Below, in pieces: positions 49,217 to 57,416 of a stretch of DNA of 64,000 bases. The notes beneath the pieces are model-generated. The model had not been told where the DNA came from, did not search any database, and saw only the letters and a list, made by a program, of their open reading frames with translations. Origin of the DNA: Amycolatopsis dendrobii (GTDB taxonomy: Bacteria; Actinomycetota; Actinomycetes; Mycobacteriales; Pseudonocardiaceae); assembly GCF_014145675.1 (NCBI RefSeq), contig NZ_JACGZW010000001.1, positions 682,001 through 746,000 on the forward strand. The letters are read 5' to 3'. How positions within the stretch are numbered: position 1 is the stretch's first letter; every line of letters begins with the position of its first letter. The translations under genes were made by a program, and so were the position numbers.

Positions 49217-50338
49217 TCAGGAGTCGTGGCGGACGACGCCGCGGATGTTGCGGCCCGCTTTCAGGTCGTCGAACCCGGCGGCGATGTCGTCAAGGGCGTA
49301 CCGGGCGGTGATCAGTTCGTCGAGCTTCAACGCGCCCTGGCGGTACATCTCGAGCTGGGCCGGGATGTCCGCGGTCGGCGAGCTCGCGCCGAACAGCGAA
49401 CCTTGCAGGCGCTTTTGGTAGAGGACCAGCTCGTGCAGGTTGAAGTCGCCGTCGCGGACGAAGCTCTCCCCCAGCCCGACCACGACGCACGTGCCCGCCT
49501 TGCGGACCGCTTCGAGTCCCTGGCCGAGGTGCCGCCCGGTCACGACACCGACGGTCACGATCGCCGCATCGGCGCCCTGCCCGTTGGTCATCGAGCGCGC
49601 CAGCTCGGTGGCCTCGGCCATGTCCGCGACCGCGTGGGTCGCGCCGAGCTTCAGCGCGGATTCCCGTTTGAACGCAACGGGATCGACCGCGATCACCGCG
49701 GCCGCTCCGGCGTGCGCGGCGCCCTGGACGGCGTTGATGCCGATGCCGCCGATGCCCATCACGATCACGACGTGCCCGGGCCGGACAGCAGCCGAGTTGA
49801 CCGCCGCGCCCCATCCGGTGCCGACGCCGCAGCCGGTCAGGCACGCGACGTCGAGCGGGATGTCCGAGTCGATCTTGATCACCGACGCGGTGGAGACGGT
49901 GGTGTGCTCGCAGTAGGTCGAGAGGCCGGCCATCTGGCCGACCGGCTGCCCGTCGAGCGACAGCCGGAACGACGTCGGATCGCCCGGGCGCGCGCCGGTG
50001 CCGAGCGAGGCGCCGAGGTCGCAGAGGTTCTGCAGGCCGCGGGCGCAGAACCGGCACCGGCCGCAGACCGGGAGGAACGAGAACACGACGTGGTCGCCCT
50101 CGGCGAATCCCGGCGTGCCGGGCCCGACCGCCTCGACGATGCCGGCGCCTTCGTGCCCGCCCGCGAACGGAAGGATCGGCGGGATCTGGTCGCCGGTGGC
50201 GAAGTGGTCGTCGGAGTGGCACAGGCCGCTCGCGACCATCCGCACCCGCAGCTCGCCCGGCCGCGGGTCCTCGACTTCCAGTTCGACGACCTCGTACCGG
50301 CCGGGTGTTTCCCGCAGCACCGCTGCGCGGGTCAGCAC
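49217..50338 (-). CDS. NDMA-type zinc alcohol dehydrogenase (paralogue)
   Basis: A 373-residue zinc alcohol dehydrogenase similar to the one at 46331: GLCHSDDHF, GGHEGAGIV, CGRCRFCARGLQNLC, MGIGGIGINAVQGA, and the same NGQGADAAIV segment. I use GTG 50338, where homology starts (VLTRAAVLRETPG). The only other in-frame start (TTG 50407) gives an unrelated extension. It lacks its own strong Shine-Dalgarno and instead overlaps the stop of an 11-codon ORF (GTGCTGA). First structural gene after the LysR site at 50482. Confidence 0.85.
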   Translation of the reverse strand: MLTRAAVLRETPGRYEVVELEVEDPRPGELRVRMVASGLCHSDDHFATGDQIPPILPFAGGHEGAGIVEAVGPGTPGFAEGDHVVFSFLPVCGRCRFCARGLQNLCDLGASLGTGARPGDPTSFRLSLDGQPVGQMAGLSTYCEHTTVSTASVIKIDSDIPLDVACLTGCGVGTGWGAAVNSAAVRPGHVVIVMGIGGIGINAVQGAAHAGAAAVIAVDPVAFKRESALKLGATHAVADMAEATELARSMTNGQGADAAIVTVGVVTGRHLGQGLEAVRKAGTCVVVGLGESFVRDGDFNLHELVLYQKRLQGSLFGASSPTADIPAQLEMYRQGALKLDELITARYALDDIAAGFDDLKAGRNIRGVVRHDS

Positions 50339-50367
50339 CCGACCACCGCACCCCGCTGTGCGTCCAT
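50332..50367 (-). CDS. 11-residue upstream ORF coupled to alcohol dehydrogenase
   Basis: ATG at 50367 encodes MDAQRGAVVGC and stops with TGA inside the GTGCTGA of the dehydrogenase start. AAGGAGG lies 9 bases before its ATG, the best Shine-Dalgarno in the region, whereas the dehydrogenase has none of its own. It looks like a coupling leader peptide. It does not match the mycofactocin precursor, which is longer and ends differently. Confidence 0.5.
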   Translation of the reverse strand: MDAQRGAVVGC

Positions 50368-50481
50368 CGTTTTCGGCCTCCTTCTTTCCGGCAGCACAAA
50401 ACAGCACTCGTGAGCGCTGTGAAATGCAAAGTCAACGGATTTCTCGCTGCGGTTTCGATGTTAGGCAGGTCGTCCGGCGAG

Positions 50482-50502
50482 AATCAATTCGGAATCTCCG
50501 AA
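50482..50502. promoter_or_regulatory. LysR box (TTC-N9-GAA) in ADH/LysR gap
   Basis: TTCGGAATCTCCGAA at 50488-50502 is a perfect TTCGGA/TCCGAA palindrome containing T-N11-A. With the flanking AATCAA it gives, on the minus strand, TCCGAATTGATT, which recurs exactly at 59874-59885. It lies between the LysR stop and the alcohol dehydrogenase operon that starts downstream. Confidence 0.6.
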
Positions 50503-50578
50503 GCGGCATTTCGAGGAACGGAAACCCAGACCGTCGGCGACTCCGGCCCGACAGCCGCGCGCCAAGGCAGGCGAGCTG

Positions 50579-51511
50579 TCACGAGACCGGGGGCTCGTCC
50601 ACCGGCCGGTCCAGCAACTGCTCGATCAGCGCCCGGCACGCCGGACCCGGACGGCGGCCCGCGGCGGTGGCGAGGTGAATCTTCCGCTCCGCCCACGGTT
50701 CGGCGAGTTCGACCACCGCGACCCGGTCGAGGAACTCCCGCGGCACCATGCACTCCGGCTGTGCCGCGACCCCGAGCCCGGCCTGGACCAGGCTCAGCGC
50801 GACCTCTCCGCTGCGCACGCTGAACGCGGGCTCGAACTCCTCGCCCAGCCGGCGCGCCGCGGCCCGGAACGCGCCCGCCATCGGACCCACCGCGATCAGG
50901 GGCTCCGGCAGCAGCTCCGCGAACGTCACGCTCAGCCGGTCGGCGAACCGGTGCCCGCGCGGCAAGGCCACCACGATCCGGTCGCGGCGGTACGGCGTGA
51001 CGTCCACGCCGGTCAGGTCGAGCTCGTGCGCGGCGGCGAACACGCCGAGGTCCGCTTCGCCGCGCGCGATCTCGTGCAGGATTTCCTTGTTTTCGATTTC
51101 GTGGACGATCAACCGGACTTGCGGATATTGCCGGTAGAATTCACCGAGTTCCCGGGCGAGAAACGGCGCGAAGATCGACCGGGCCGACGCGATCGTCAGA
51201 TCTCCCTGCATTCCCTCGGTGAACGCCGCGATTTCCGACCGGATGTCCTCGAGGCTGCCGAAGATCTTGCGCACGTGCCGCGCCAGCACCGCGCCCGCGG
51301 GAGTCGGCGCCACGCCGCGCGGGCCGCGGTCCAGCAGTTCGATGCCGGCGATGGCCTCCAGATCGTGGATCCGTTTCGTCGCCGTCGACGCCGAGACGTT
51401 CTCCCGGATCGCGGCCAGCCCGATCTGCTTCTCCTCGACCGCGGACAGGAACAGCCGCAGGGTCAGGAGGTCGACCTGCCGGATCAGGTGCAGCCTGTTG
51501 AACGCGCTCAC
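50579..51511 (-). CDS. LysR family transcriptional regulator
   Basis: A 310-residue LysR regulator. wHTH at residues about 14-75 (TLRLFLSAVEEKQIGLAAIR, STATKRIHDLEAIAGIELLD); effector domain from about 95. GTG start 51511. It sits between the alcohol dehydrogenase operon and the CoA operon on the same strand. TTC-N9-GAA boxes at 50488, 58649 and 59865 lie before the genes it would be expected to control. Confidence 0.9.
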   Translation of the reverse strand: MSAFNRLHLIRQVDLLTLRLFLSAVEEKQIGLAAIRENVSASTATKRIHDLEAIAGIELLDRGPRGVAPTPAGAVLARHVRKIFGSLEDIRSEIAAFTEGMQGDLTIASARSIFAPFLARELGEFYRQYPQVRLIVHEIENKEILHEIARGEADLGVFAAAHELDLTGVDVTPYRRDRIVVALPRGHRFADRLSVTFAELLPEPLIAVGPMAGAFRAAARRLGEEFEPAFSVRSGEVALSLVQAGLGVAAQPECMVPREFLDRVAVVELAEPWAERKIHLATAAGRRPGPACRALIEQLLDRPVDEPPVS

Positions 51512-51523
51512 GCATAACCTCTA

Positions 51524-52876
51524 TCACGTCGCCTGCGCGGGCACCCGTTCCACGAGGTTGACTTTCACGTGGTCAGGACGTTTCAAAGTGCCGTCCGGGA
51601 CCAGCGTGACGGCTGTTTTCACGTTGAGCGCGGACCGGATGCGGCTTTCCAGGGACGTCCGGAGATCAGCCTGTTTCTCCGGGGCCAGCCCGGCCGCGTG
51701 CTCCACCACGAGCGGCAGCGGCCGCTGCGTCGAATGCCCCTCGAAGTCCGCGCGGATCCGCATCTCCCCGGTGGTGACCGGGGCCAGCTCCGCCACCAAT
51801 TGCTTGATCGCCGACGGGAACACGTTGATCCCCCGCACGATCAGCATGTCGTCGGTCCGGCCGATGCACCGCACCGTGTACCCGGTCCGCCCGCACGCGC
51901 AGTCCGTGCCGGTGACGATCACGTGGTCCCGCGTCCGGAACCGCACCAGCGGCGAGGCCTGCCGCCGCAGCGCGGTGTACACCAGCTCGCCCTGGGCGCC
52001 CTCCGCCGGAGCGATCTGCTCGCCGGTGTCCGGGTCGATCAGCTCGGCGACCATCAGGTCCGGCGACAGGAAGTGCATCCCGTTCGCGGCCTCGCATTCG
52101 CCCCAGTACGTGCACGCGATGTCGGTGCCGCCGAGCATCTCCCGCGAGGTCGCGCCCCACAGCGATTCCAGCTTCTCGCGCACCGCGGGCAGCCCGCCGC
52201 CGGGTTCGCCGCCGACGCTGATCGCGCGAACACCCAGGTCGCGGGCGTCCAGGCCGACGATCGACGGGGCCTGCTCGGCGAGATAGGCAAGGAAGTACGG
52301 CGTCCCGATGAGCGCGTTCGGCCGCTGGTCCGCTTGCACCCGCAGGAGCCGCTCCGCGCCCGCCTCGGCGCCGATCGGGATGTCGACGATTCCCATGTGC
52401 TGCAGGATCTGCACCACCGGCAGCCCGCCGACGAATCCCTTGCTCATGCCGAACGCGTGCAGCAGCCGGTCGCCCGGCCGGAACCCGTTCGCGTACAGGG
52501 CCCGCGCGCCCAGTTCGCACCACGTTGCGATGTCGCCGCGGGTCAGCCCGACGTAGGACGGGCTGCCCGTGGTCCCCGAGGAGGCCTGGATCTGCACGAT
52601 CTCGTCCGGGTTCGCCGCCGCGTGCGCGCCCAGCGGCGGTGCCGCGGCCAGGCTCTCGCGCAACTCCTGCTTCTCCGTGAACGGCAATCCGGCCAGGTCC
52701 TCGACCGTCCGCACCTTCGCCAGGTCGATCCCCGCGAACTTCTCCTGATAGAAGACACTGTTCGCGGCCACGTACGCCAACTGCTCCCGCAACCGGTCCT
52801 CTTGAACCGCCCGGGCGTCGCTCGCCGGCGCGGACTCGATCGCGCTCCACTGCTTTTCCGAATACGGCGCAGCCAT
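51524..52876 (-). CDS. phenylacetate-CoA ligase family protein
   Basis: A 450-residue PaaK-type AMP-forming CoA ligase. ASSGTTGSPSYVGLTRGD near residue 94 is the phosphate loop; GGEPGGGLPAVR near 212, YWGECEAANGM near 242 and CACGRTGYTVRCIGRTDDM near 320 are PaaK-family landmarks. It makes an aryl- or acyl-CoA, the likely entry step for the CoA operon. ATG 52876 chosen; a GTG at 52888 adds four residues. Last gene of the operon. Confidence 0.9.
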   Translation of the reverse strand: MAAPYSEKQWSAIESAPASDARAVQEDRLREQLAYVAANSVFYQEKFAGIDLAKVRTVEDLAGLPFTEKQELRESLAAAPPLGAHAAANPDEIVQIQASSGTTGSPSYVGLTRGDIATWCELGARALYANGFRPGDRLLHAFGMSKGFVGGLPVVQILQHMGIVDIPIGAEAGAERLLRVQADQRPNALIGTPYFLAYLAEQAPSIVGLDARDLGVRAISVGGEPGGGLPAVREKLESLWGATSREMLGGTDIACTYWGECEAANGMHFLSPDLMVAELIDPDTGEQIAPAEGAQGELVYTALRRQASPLVRFRTRDHVIVTGTDCACGRTGYTVRCIGRTDDMLIVRGINVFPSAIKQLVAELAPVTTGEMRIRADFEGHSTQRPLPLVVEHAAGLAPEKQADLRTSLESRIRSALNVKTAVTLVPDGTLKRPDHVKVNLVERVPAQAT

Positions 52877-52906
52877 GACACTTTCCACTTCTGTCCGGGG
52901 ACGGGG

Positions 52907-54055
52907 TCAGGCCCGGGTCGGGAGCACCGAGCCGAGCAGGTCGTTGTCCGCGCCGATCGGGCGGACCGCGGGCAGCGGCGGCGGGCGCCTGCCGTCGAAC
53001 GAGAGCGGCAGCCCGACCACGCCGATCTCGCCCTCGTCGGCGGAACCGATGATGCCGAGTTCCCGGGTCTGCTCGTGGCCGACCAGCTCCGGGGTCGTCT
53101 GCACCGGCGCGCACGGGATCCCGGCCGCCTGCAGCCGGTCCTGCCACTGGGCGCGAGTGCCGGTCGCGATCCGCTCGCCGATCAGCCGGTCGATTTCGGC
53201 GCGGTTCTCCAGCCGCGCGGCATTCGCCGCGAACCTCGGGTCGTCCGCCCATTCCGGGTGTCCAAGCGCGGCGGACAGCCGGGCGAACAGCGCGTCGTTG
53301 GCGCAGCTGATGATCAGCGCGCCGTCCGAAGCCGCGAACGCGCGGTGCGGGACGATGAACGCCACGCCGGAACCGTGCCTGCTGCCGGGGTAGCCGTCGG
53401 CCGCGTAGCCGGCGATGCCGACCGAGTTCCACGCGATCGCCGTCTCGAGCAGCGACGCGTCCACCGCGGCCCCGGTGTGCTTCACGTGGCGCCGATTCAA
53501 AGCCGCGAGGATGCCGATCACCGCCCACATCCCGGTGCCGAAGTCCACAATGGACACCCCGGCACGCACCGGCCCGCCGTCGTGTTCGCCGGTGATGTCC
53601 ATGATCCCGGAGAACGCCTGCATCAGCGGGTCGTAACCGGGCAGTTCGCGCAGCGGCCCGGCCTTGCCGAACGCGCCGATCTCGCAGTGCACCAGCTCCG
53701 GTTTGGTCACCCGCAGGTTGTCCGCGTCGAGGCCGTACTTCGCCGCGCTGCCGGGCCGCAGGTTGTGCAGGAAGACGTCGGCTCGCTCAGCGATGAGCCG
53801 GTGCAGCGTCGCCAGCTGCTCGCGGTCTTTGATGTCGAGGCTGAGGTAGCGGCGGCCGCGGTTGAGCGCGTGGAACGCGGCCCCGTCGCCTTTCCACTGG
53901 CTCGGCCCCCAGCCGCGCGCGGAGTCGCCGGTCGGCCGCTCCACCTTCCACACCTCGGCGCCGAGTTCGGCCAGGATCTTGCCCGCGAACGGCGCCGACG
54001 CGCTGTCGCTCAGCTCCACCACGACGATCCCGCTCAGGGGCAGCTCACGCGTCAT
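52907..54055 (-). CDS. CaiB/BaiF family CoA transferase
   Basis: A 382-residue family III CoA transferase. The catalytic Asp is in LPGYDPLMQAFSGIM near residue 150; KVERPTGDSARGWGP near 39 and LDIKDREQLATLHRLI are family segments. It moves CoA between an acyl-CoA donor and a carboxylate. It overlaps the upstream CaiB gene by 11 bases, suggesting the two may act as a heteromer. Confidence 0.9.
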   Translation of the reverse strand: MTRELPLSGIVVVELSDSASAPFAGKILAELGAEVWKVERPTGDSARGWGPSQWKGDGAAFHALNRGRRYLSLDIKDREQLATLHRLIAERADVFLHNLRPGSAAKYGLDADNLRVTKPELVHCEIGAFGKAGPLRELPGYDPLMQAFSGIMDITGEHDGGPVRAGVSIVDFGTGMWAVIGILAALNRRHVKHTGAAVDASLLETAIAWNSVGIAGYAADGYPGSRHGSGVAFIVPHRAFAASDGALIISCANDALFARLSAALGHPEWADDPRFAANAARLENRAEIDRLIGERIATGTRAQWQDRLQAAGIPCAPVQTTPELVGHEQTRELGIIGSADEGEIGVVGLPLSFDGRRPPPLPAVRPIGADNDLLGSVLPTRA

Positions 54056-55253
54056 CGCGCACTCCAATCCCGGCAGCGCCCGAAGCGACCAGCGCACCGA
54101 TCTCGTCCTCGCCGAACCCGAATTCCCCCAGCAGCTCCGCCGAATGCTCGCCCAGCCGAGGCGCGGGGCGCCGCAGCTCAGGAGAGCTTTCGCTCCACTG
54201 CTGCGGAATGCCGATGGTGCGCAGCCGTCCCTCCGACGGATGGTCCTGTTCGGCGAAGAACCCGATGTCGCTCATGTGCGGATCGCTCAGCAGCGTCTCC
54301 GGCGTGTTCATCCGGATGACCGGGATGTCCGCCTCGGCGAGCACCTTCAGCCACTCGTCGGTGGACCGGGTGGCGAACACCTCGGCCAGGAACGCGTACA
54401 GCTCGCCGATGTTCTCCGTCCGGCCGTGGATGTCGGCGAACCTCGGGTCCCGCGCCAGGTCCGCCCGGCCGACCGCGGCGAAGAACCGCTGCCAGTGCCG
54501 GGTGGTGTAGATGTTGACGCCCAGGTAGCCGTCCAGGGTCCGGTACGGGCGGCGGTCCGCGTTCAGCATCCGCGCGTAGCCCCACTCCCCGATCGGCGGT
54601 ACGAAGGTGTGCCCGTAGAGGTGGTCGCCCATCGCGAAATGCGCGAACGTCTCGAACATCGGCACCTGTACCTCCTGCCCGTGCCCGGTGCGTTCCCGGT
54701 AGTACAACGCGGCGGCGACCGCCGACGAGGCCGCCATGCCGACCACGCGGTCCGCGATCGCGGTCGCGACGTACGCGGGTTCGCCCTGTCCGCGGCTCTG
54801 CAGCACCGGCATCCCGACCGCCGCCTGGATCAGGTCGTCGTAAGCCGGTTTGTCCGCGTAGGGACCGTTCTGGCCGAACCCGAAGCAGCCGCAGTACACC
54901 AGCCGCGGATTGATCTCGCGCACGTCCGCATAGGACAGTCCGAGCCGCCGCATCGCCGCCGGGCGCAGACTGTGCAGCAGCACGTCGGCCGAGCGCAGCA
55001 TGCGGACGAGCGCGTCCCGGCCGTCCGGATGCTTCAGATCGAGCACGAGGCTGCGTTTGTTCCGGTTGAGGTGCAGGAAAATCGCGGCCATCCCGGGATT
55101 TCGCCGGGGGCCGACGCCGCGGGTGGTGTCGCCTTCGGGGGACTCCACCTTCGCGACGTCGGCACCGAGATCCGCGAGCAACAGGGACGCGTACGGCCCC
55201 ATGAAGTTCGAGGTCAGGTCCAGGATCCGCACCCCGTCGAGCGGGCCTGCCAT
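54045..55253 (-). CDS. CaiB/BaiF family CoA transferase
   Basis: A 402-residue family III CoA transferase: GPYASLLLADLGADVAKVES near the N-terminus, LDLKHPDGRDALVRML, and the catalytic Asp in KPAYDDLIQAAVGMP near residue 140. Paired with the one at 52907. Two different CaiB proteins side by side are typical of succinyl-CoA:carboxylate transferases such as benzylsuccinate-type enzymes, which is a possibility only. Confidence 0.9.
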   Translation of the reverse strand: MAGPLDGVRILDLTSNFMGPYASLLLADLGADVAKVESPEGDTTRGVGPRRNPGMAAIFLHLNRNKRSLVLDLKHPDGRDALVRMLRSADVLLHSLRPAAMRRLGLSYADVREINPRLVYCGCFGFGQNGPYADKPAYDDLIQAAVGMPVLQSRGQGEPAYVATAIADRVVGMAASSAVAAALYYRERTGHGQEVQVPMFETFAHFAMGDHLYGHTFVPPIGEWGYARMLNADRRPYRTLDGYLGVNIYTTRHWQRFFAAVGRADLARDPRFADIHGRTENIGELYAFLAEVFATRSTDEWLKVLAEADIPVIRMNTPETLLSDPHMSDIGFFAEQDHPSEGRLRTIGIPQQWSESSPELRRPAPRLGEHSAELLGEFGFGEDEIGALVASGAAGIGVRDDA

Positions 55254-55254
55254 G

Positions 55255-55662
55255 TCATCCCTCCGTTGCCGGGGCGAACACCGGGAGCGTCTGCTCCCCG
55301 CGCCGCACGAAGCGGACCTCGACCGGCATGCCGATCTCGATCGCGTCCGGTTCCGCTTCGATCTGGGTAAACAGCCGGTAGCCCTCGGCGAGCTCGACGA
55401 ACCCGACCGTATAGGGCACGATCGCGGCCCACACCGGCGTCGGACCGCGCATGATCGTGCTGTAGGACCACACTGTGCCGCGCCCCTGGGACTGTTCCCA
55501 GCCCAGCGAGCGGGCGGAGCAGTGCGGACAGTACGAGTGCGCGGGCCACACGACCTCGCTGCACGAATCGCAGCGCTGGTAAGTGAGCCGTTCCTCGTCG
55601 AGCGCCGCCCAGTACGGTTCGGCGTCCGGCAGCCGGTACGGCTGCGGCCAGTCCTCGCTCAT
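55255..55662 (-). CDS. DUF35 OB-fold zinc-ribbon protein
   Basis: A 135-residue DUF35 protein: rubredoxin-like zinc ribbon (RCDSCSEVVWPAHSYCPHCS, residues about 30-49) followed by an OB fold (GRGTVWSYSTIMRG, PYTVGFVELAEGYRL). DUF35 proteins pair with thiolase-fold enzymes, for example ChsH2 with the aldolase Ltp2 in steroid degradation. Its start overlaps the thiolase-fold gene's stop by one base (TGATG), supporting a complex. Confidence 0.9.
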   Translation of the reverse strand: MSEDWPQPYRLPDAEPYWAALDEERLTYQRCDSCSEVVWPAHSYCPHCSARSLGWEQSQGRGTVWSYSTIMRGPTPVWAAIVPYTVGFVELAEGYRLFTQIEAEPDAIEIGMPVEVRFVRRGEQTLPVFAPATEG

Positions 55663-56888
55663 CACGGCCTCCCCGCTTCGTCGCCGGACAACACCAGCAC
55701 GCCCGCCGCGGCGAGCATTCCGCCCGCCCCCTGCACCAGCACCGTGCGCGGTTTCCGCTTCGGCGCCAGCCCCAGCGCGGTCCCGCGCAACTGCCGGACC
55801 GCCTCGACCAGACTGTCCATATTGCACGAGATCCCCGGCTGCCCGAAGGAAAGCCAGCCGCCGTTGGTGTCGGTCGGCAGGTCGCCGTCGACGCCGGTGC
55901 GGCCTTCGCGGTACACGTCGATGCCGTGGCCCTTCTTCGCGAAACCCAGGTCCTCCATGATGATCGGACCCATGTGCGCGAAGTTCACCGACAGCTGCAG
56001 CATGTCCACATCGGACGGAGTGAGCCCGGACCGGGCGAACGCCTGCCGGGCGGCCTCGACCGTCGCGGTGTGCGTGAGGTTCGGGAACTCGCCCAGTCCG
56101 GCGAACCGGCCCGACCGCATGTTCATCCGGTCGGTGAGGTACTCGTGCGTGGTCGCCGAACCGTAACCGCGCACCCACACCGGATCGCGGGCTTCCTTCG
56201 CGCGCTCCGGGGAGGTGACTACAAGCGCCCCGCCCGTGCCGCCGCCCCAGGTGGAGCACATCCACCGGCGCAGCGGCGTGGCGACGTACGGCGAGGACAG
56301 CACCTTCTCCCGGTCGATCTCGCCGTGTTTGCGCTTCGCCGCGTGCGGATGCCGCGCGCCCCACCGCTGGCTGGCGATGGCGACGTCGGCGAGGTCTTCC
56401 TCGGTCAGCCCGTATTCGTGGAAGTACCGGCGCGCGGCCTGCCCGTACAGCGACGGGATGGTCGGCCCGTACGGCACTTCGTACTGCGGGTCCGAATCGG
56501 CCTCCGAGCCCATCGCCACCGCGTCCACGAACAGTTCGGTCGCGTCGCTCTGCACGCACAGCACGTACTCCGCCGCACCGGCCGCGATCATCTGCGACGC
56601 CACCGCGATGGTGGACGTCAGTCCGGCGCCGTGCAGGGTGATCTCGCTGTTGAGCGTCACCGGCATCTGCAGGTGGGAGATGAAGATGTTGCTCCACTGG
56701 GACCGCTTGTCCGCCCACGGCGAGCGCCCGGTGAACACCGCGTCCACCTGGTGTTTGCCGATTCCGGCGTCGGCCAGCGCGGCCATCGTCGCCTCGGTGG
56801 CCAGCTGCAGCGGGTCTTTCCGGTCGGCCTTCGACGCGTACGCGTCGCCCATCCCGACGATCGCGGCGACCGGCTCGCCCGCGGTCAC
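55662..56888 (-). CDS. thiolase-fold protein lacking nucleophilic Cys (Ltp2-like)
   Basis: A 408-residue SCP2-thiolase-like protein. Where thiolases carry the nucleophile Cys this reads EITLHGAGLTSTIAV (near residue 80), and the second Cys loop near the C-terminus is VQGAGGM; the HN motif is replaced by LSVNFAHMG. It cannot do normal thiolysis. Cys-less relatives such as Ltp2 act as retro-aldolases with a DUF35 partner, and a DUF35 gene follows directly. GTG 56888 overlaps the MaoC stop (GTGA). Confidence 0.85.
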   Translation of the reverse strand: MTAGEPVAAIVGMGDAYASKADRKDPLQLATEATMAALADAGIGKHQVDAVFTGRSPWADKRSQWSNIFISHLQMPVTLNSEITLHGAGLTSTIAVASQMIAAGAAEYVLCVQSDATELFVDAVAMGSEADSDPQYEVPYGPTIPSLYGQAARRYFHEYGLTEEDLADVAIASQRWGARHPHAAKRKHGEIDREKVLSSPYVATPLRRWMCSTWGGGTGGALVVTSPERAKEARDPVWVRGYGSATTHEYLTDRMNMRSGRFAGLGEFPNLTHTATVEAARQAFARSGLTPSDVDMLQLSVNFAHMGPIIMEDLGFAKKGHGIDVYREGRTGVDGDLPTDTNGGWLSFGQPGISCNMDSLVEAVRQLRGTALGLAPKRKPRTVLVQGAGGMLAAAGVLVLSGDEAGRP

Positions 56889-57391
56889 TTGCGCTCCGGC
56901 TGCTTCTCCGTGGGCAGCGACGCCGCGAGCAGCGCTTCGAGGTCCTCGCGGCGGCGCAGCATCAGCAGGCTCCATTCGCTGCGCTGCACCACGTACCCGT
57001 CCTGGTTGAGCGCCTTCATCAGGAACGTGGTGACGCCGTACTTCTCGTCTTTTTCCTTCTTCGCGGTGACTTCGGCGGTCACGTAGATCGTGTCGTCGAT
57101 CGCGACCGGCTTGAGGTAGCGCAGGTTGTCGATCCCGTAGTTCGCCTGGATCGACGGGCCGAACTGGATCAGCCCGGTCATGATCGAGTACGTCAGCGAG
57201 CCCTGCACCAGCCGCTTCCCGAACCGGGTCTGCTCGGCGTAGTGCTTGTTGGAGTGGATCTCGATCCAGTTGCCGGTGAGCGCGCAGTAATTGACGACGT
57301 CGGCCTCGGTGATCGTCCGCCCGCCCGAACGGAAGGTCTGGCCGACCTCCAGCTCGTCGCAAGGCATGTCGATCCGGTTGTTGATCCCCAT
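56885..57391 (-). CDS. MaoC-like hydratase domain protein
   Basis: A 168-residue single hot-dog domain of the MaoC group. The hydratase signature region reads LTGNWIEIHSNKHYAEQTRF near residue 39: the His is kept, but the usual Asp is Asn. Some split MaoC hydratases need a partner subunit to supply residues; none other is encoded here except the DUF35 protein. Expected role: hydration of an enoyl-CoA before aldol cleavage. Confidence 0.85.
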   Translation of the reverse strand: MGINNRIDMPCDELEVGQTFRSGGRTITEADVVNYCALTGNWIEIHSNKHYAEQTRFGKRLVQGSLTYSIMTGLIQFGPSIQANYGIDNLRYLKPVAIDDTIYVTAEVTAKKEKDEKYGVTTFLMKALNQDGYVVQRSEWSLLMLRRREDLEALLAASLPTEKQPERK

Positions 57392-57416
57392 TGATCTTCT
57401 CTCCTCAGAACAGGAT

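Noticed and set aside
50332..50367. Mycofactocin-like precursor near NDMA-type alcohol dehydrogenases
   Set aside because: The 11-residue peptide lacks the C-terminal Val-Tyr core and no radical SAM or mft genes are in the window.
55662..56888. Ordinary acetyl-CoA acetyltransferase
   Set aside because: Both expected active-site Cys are absent, so thiolysis or condensation by the usual mechanism is not supported.
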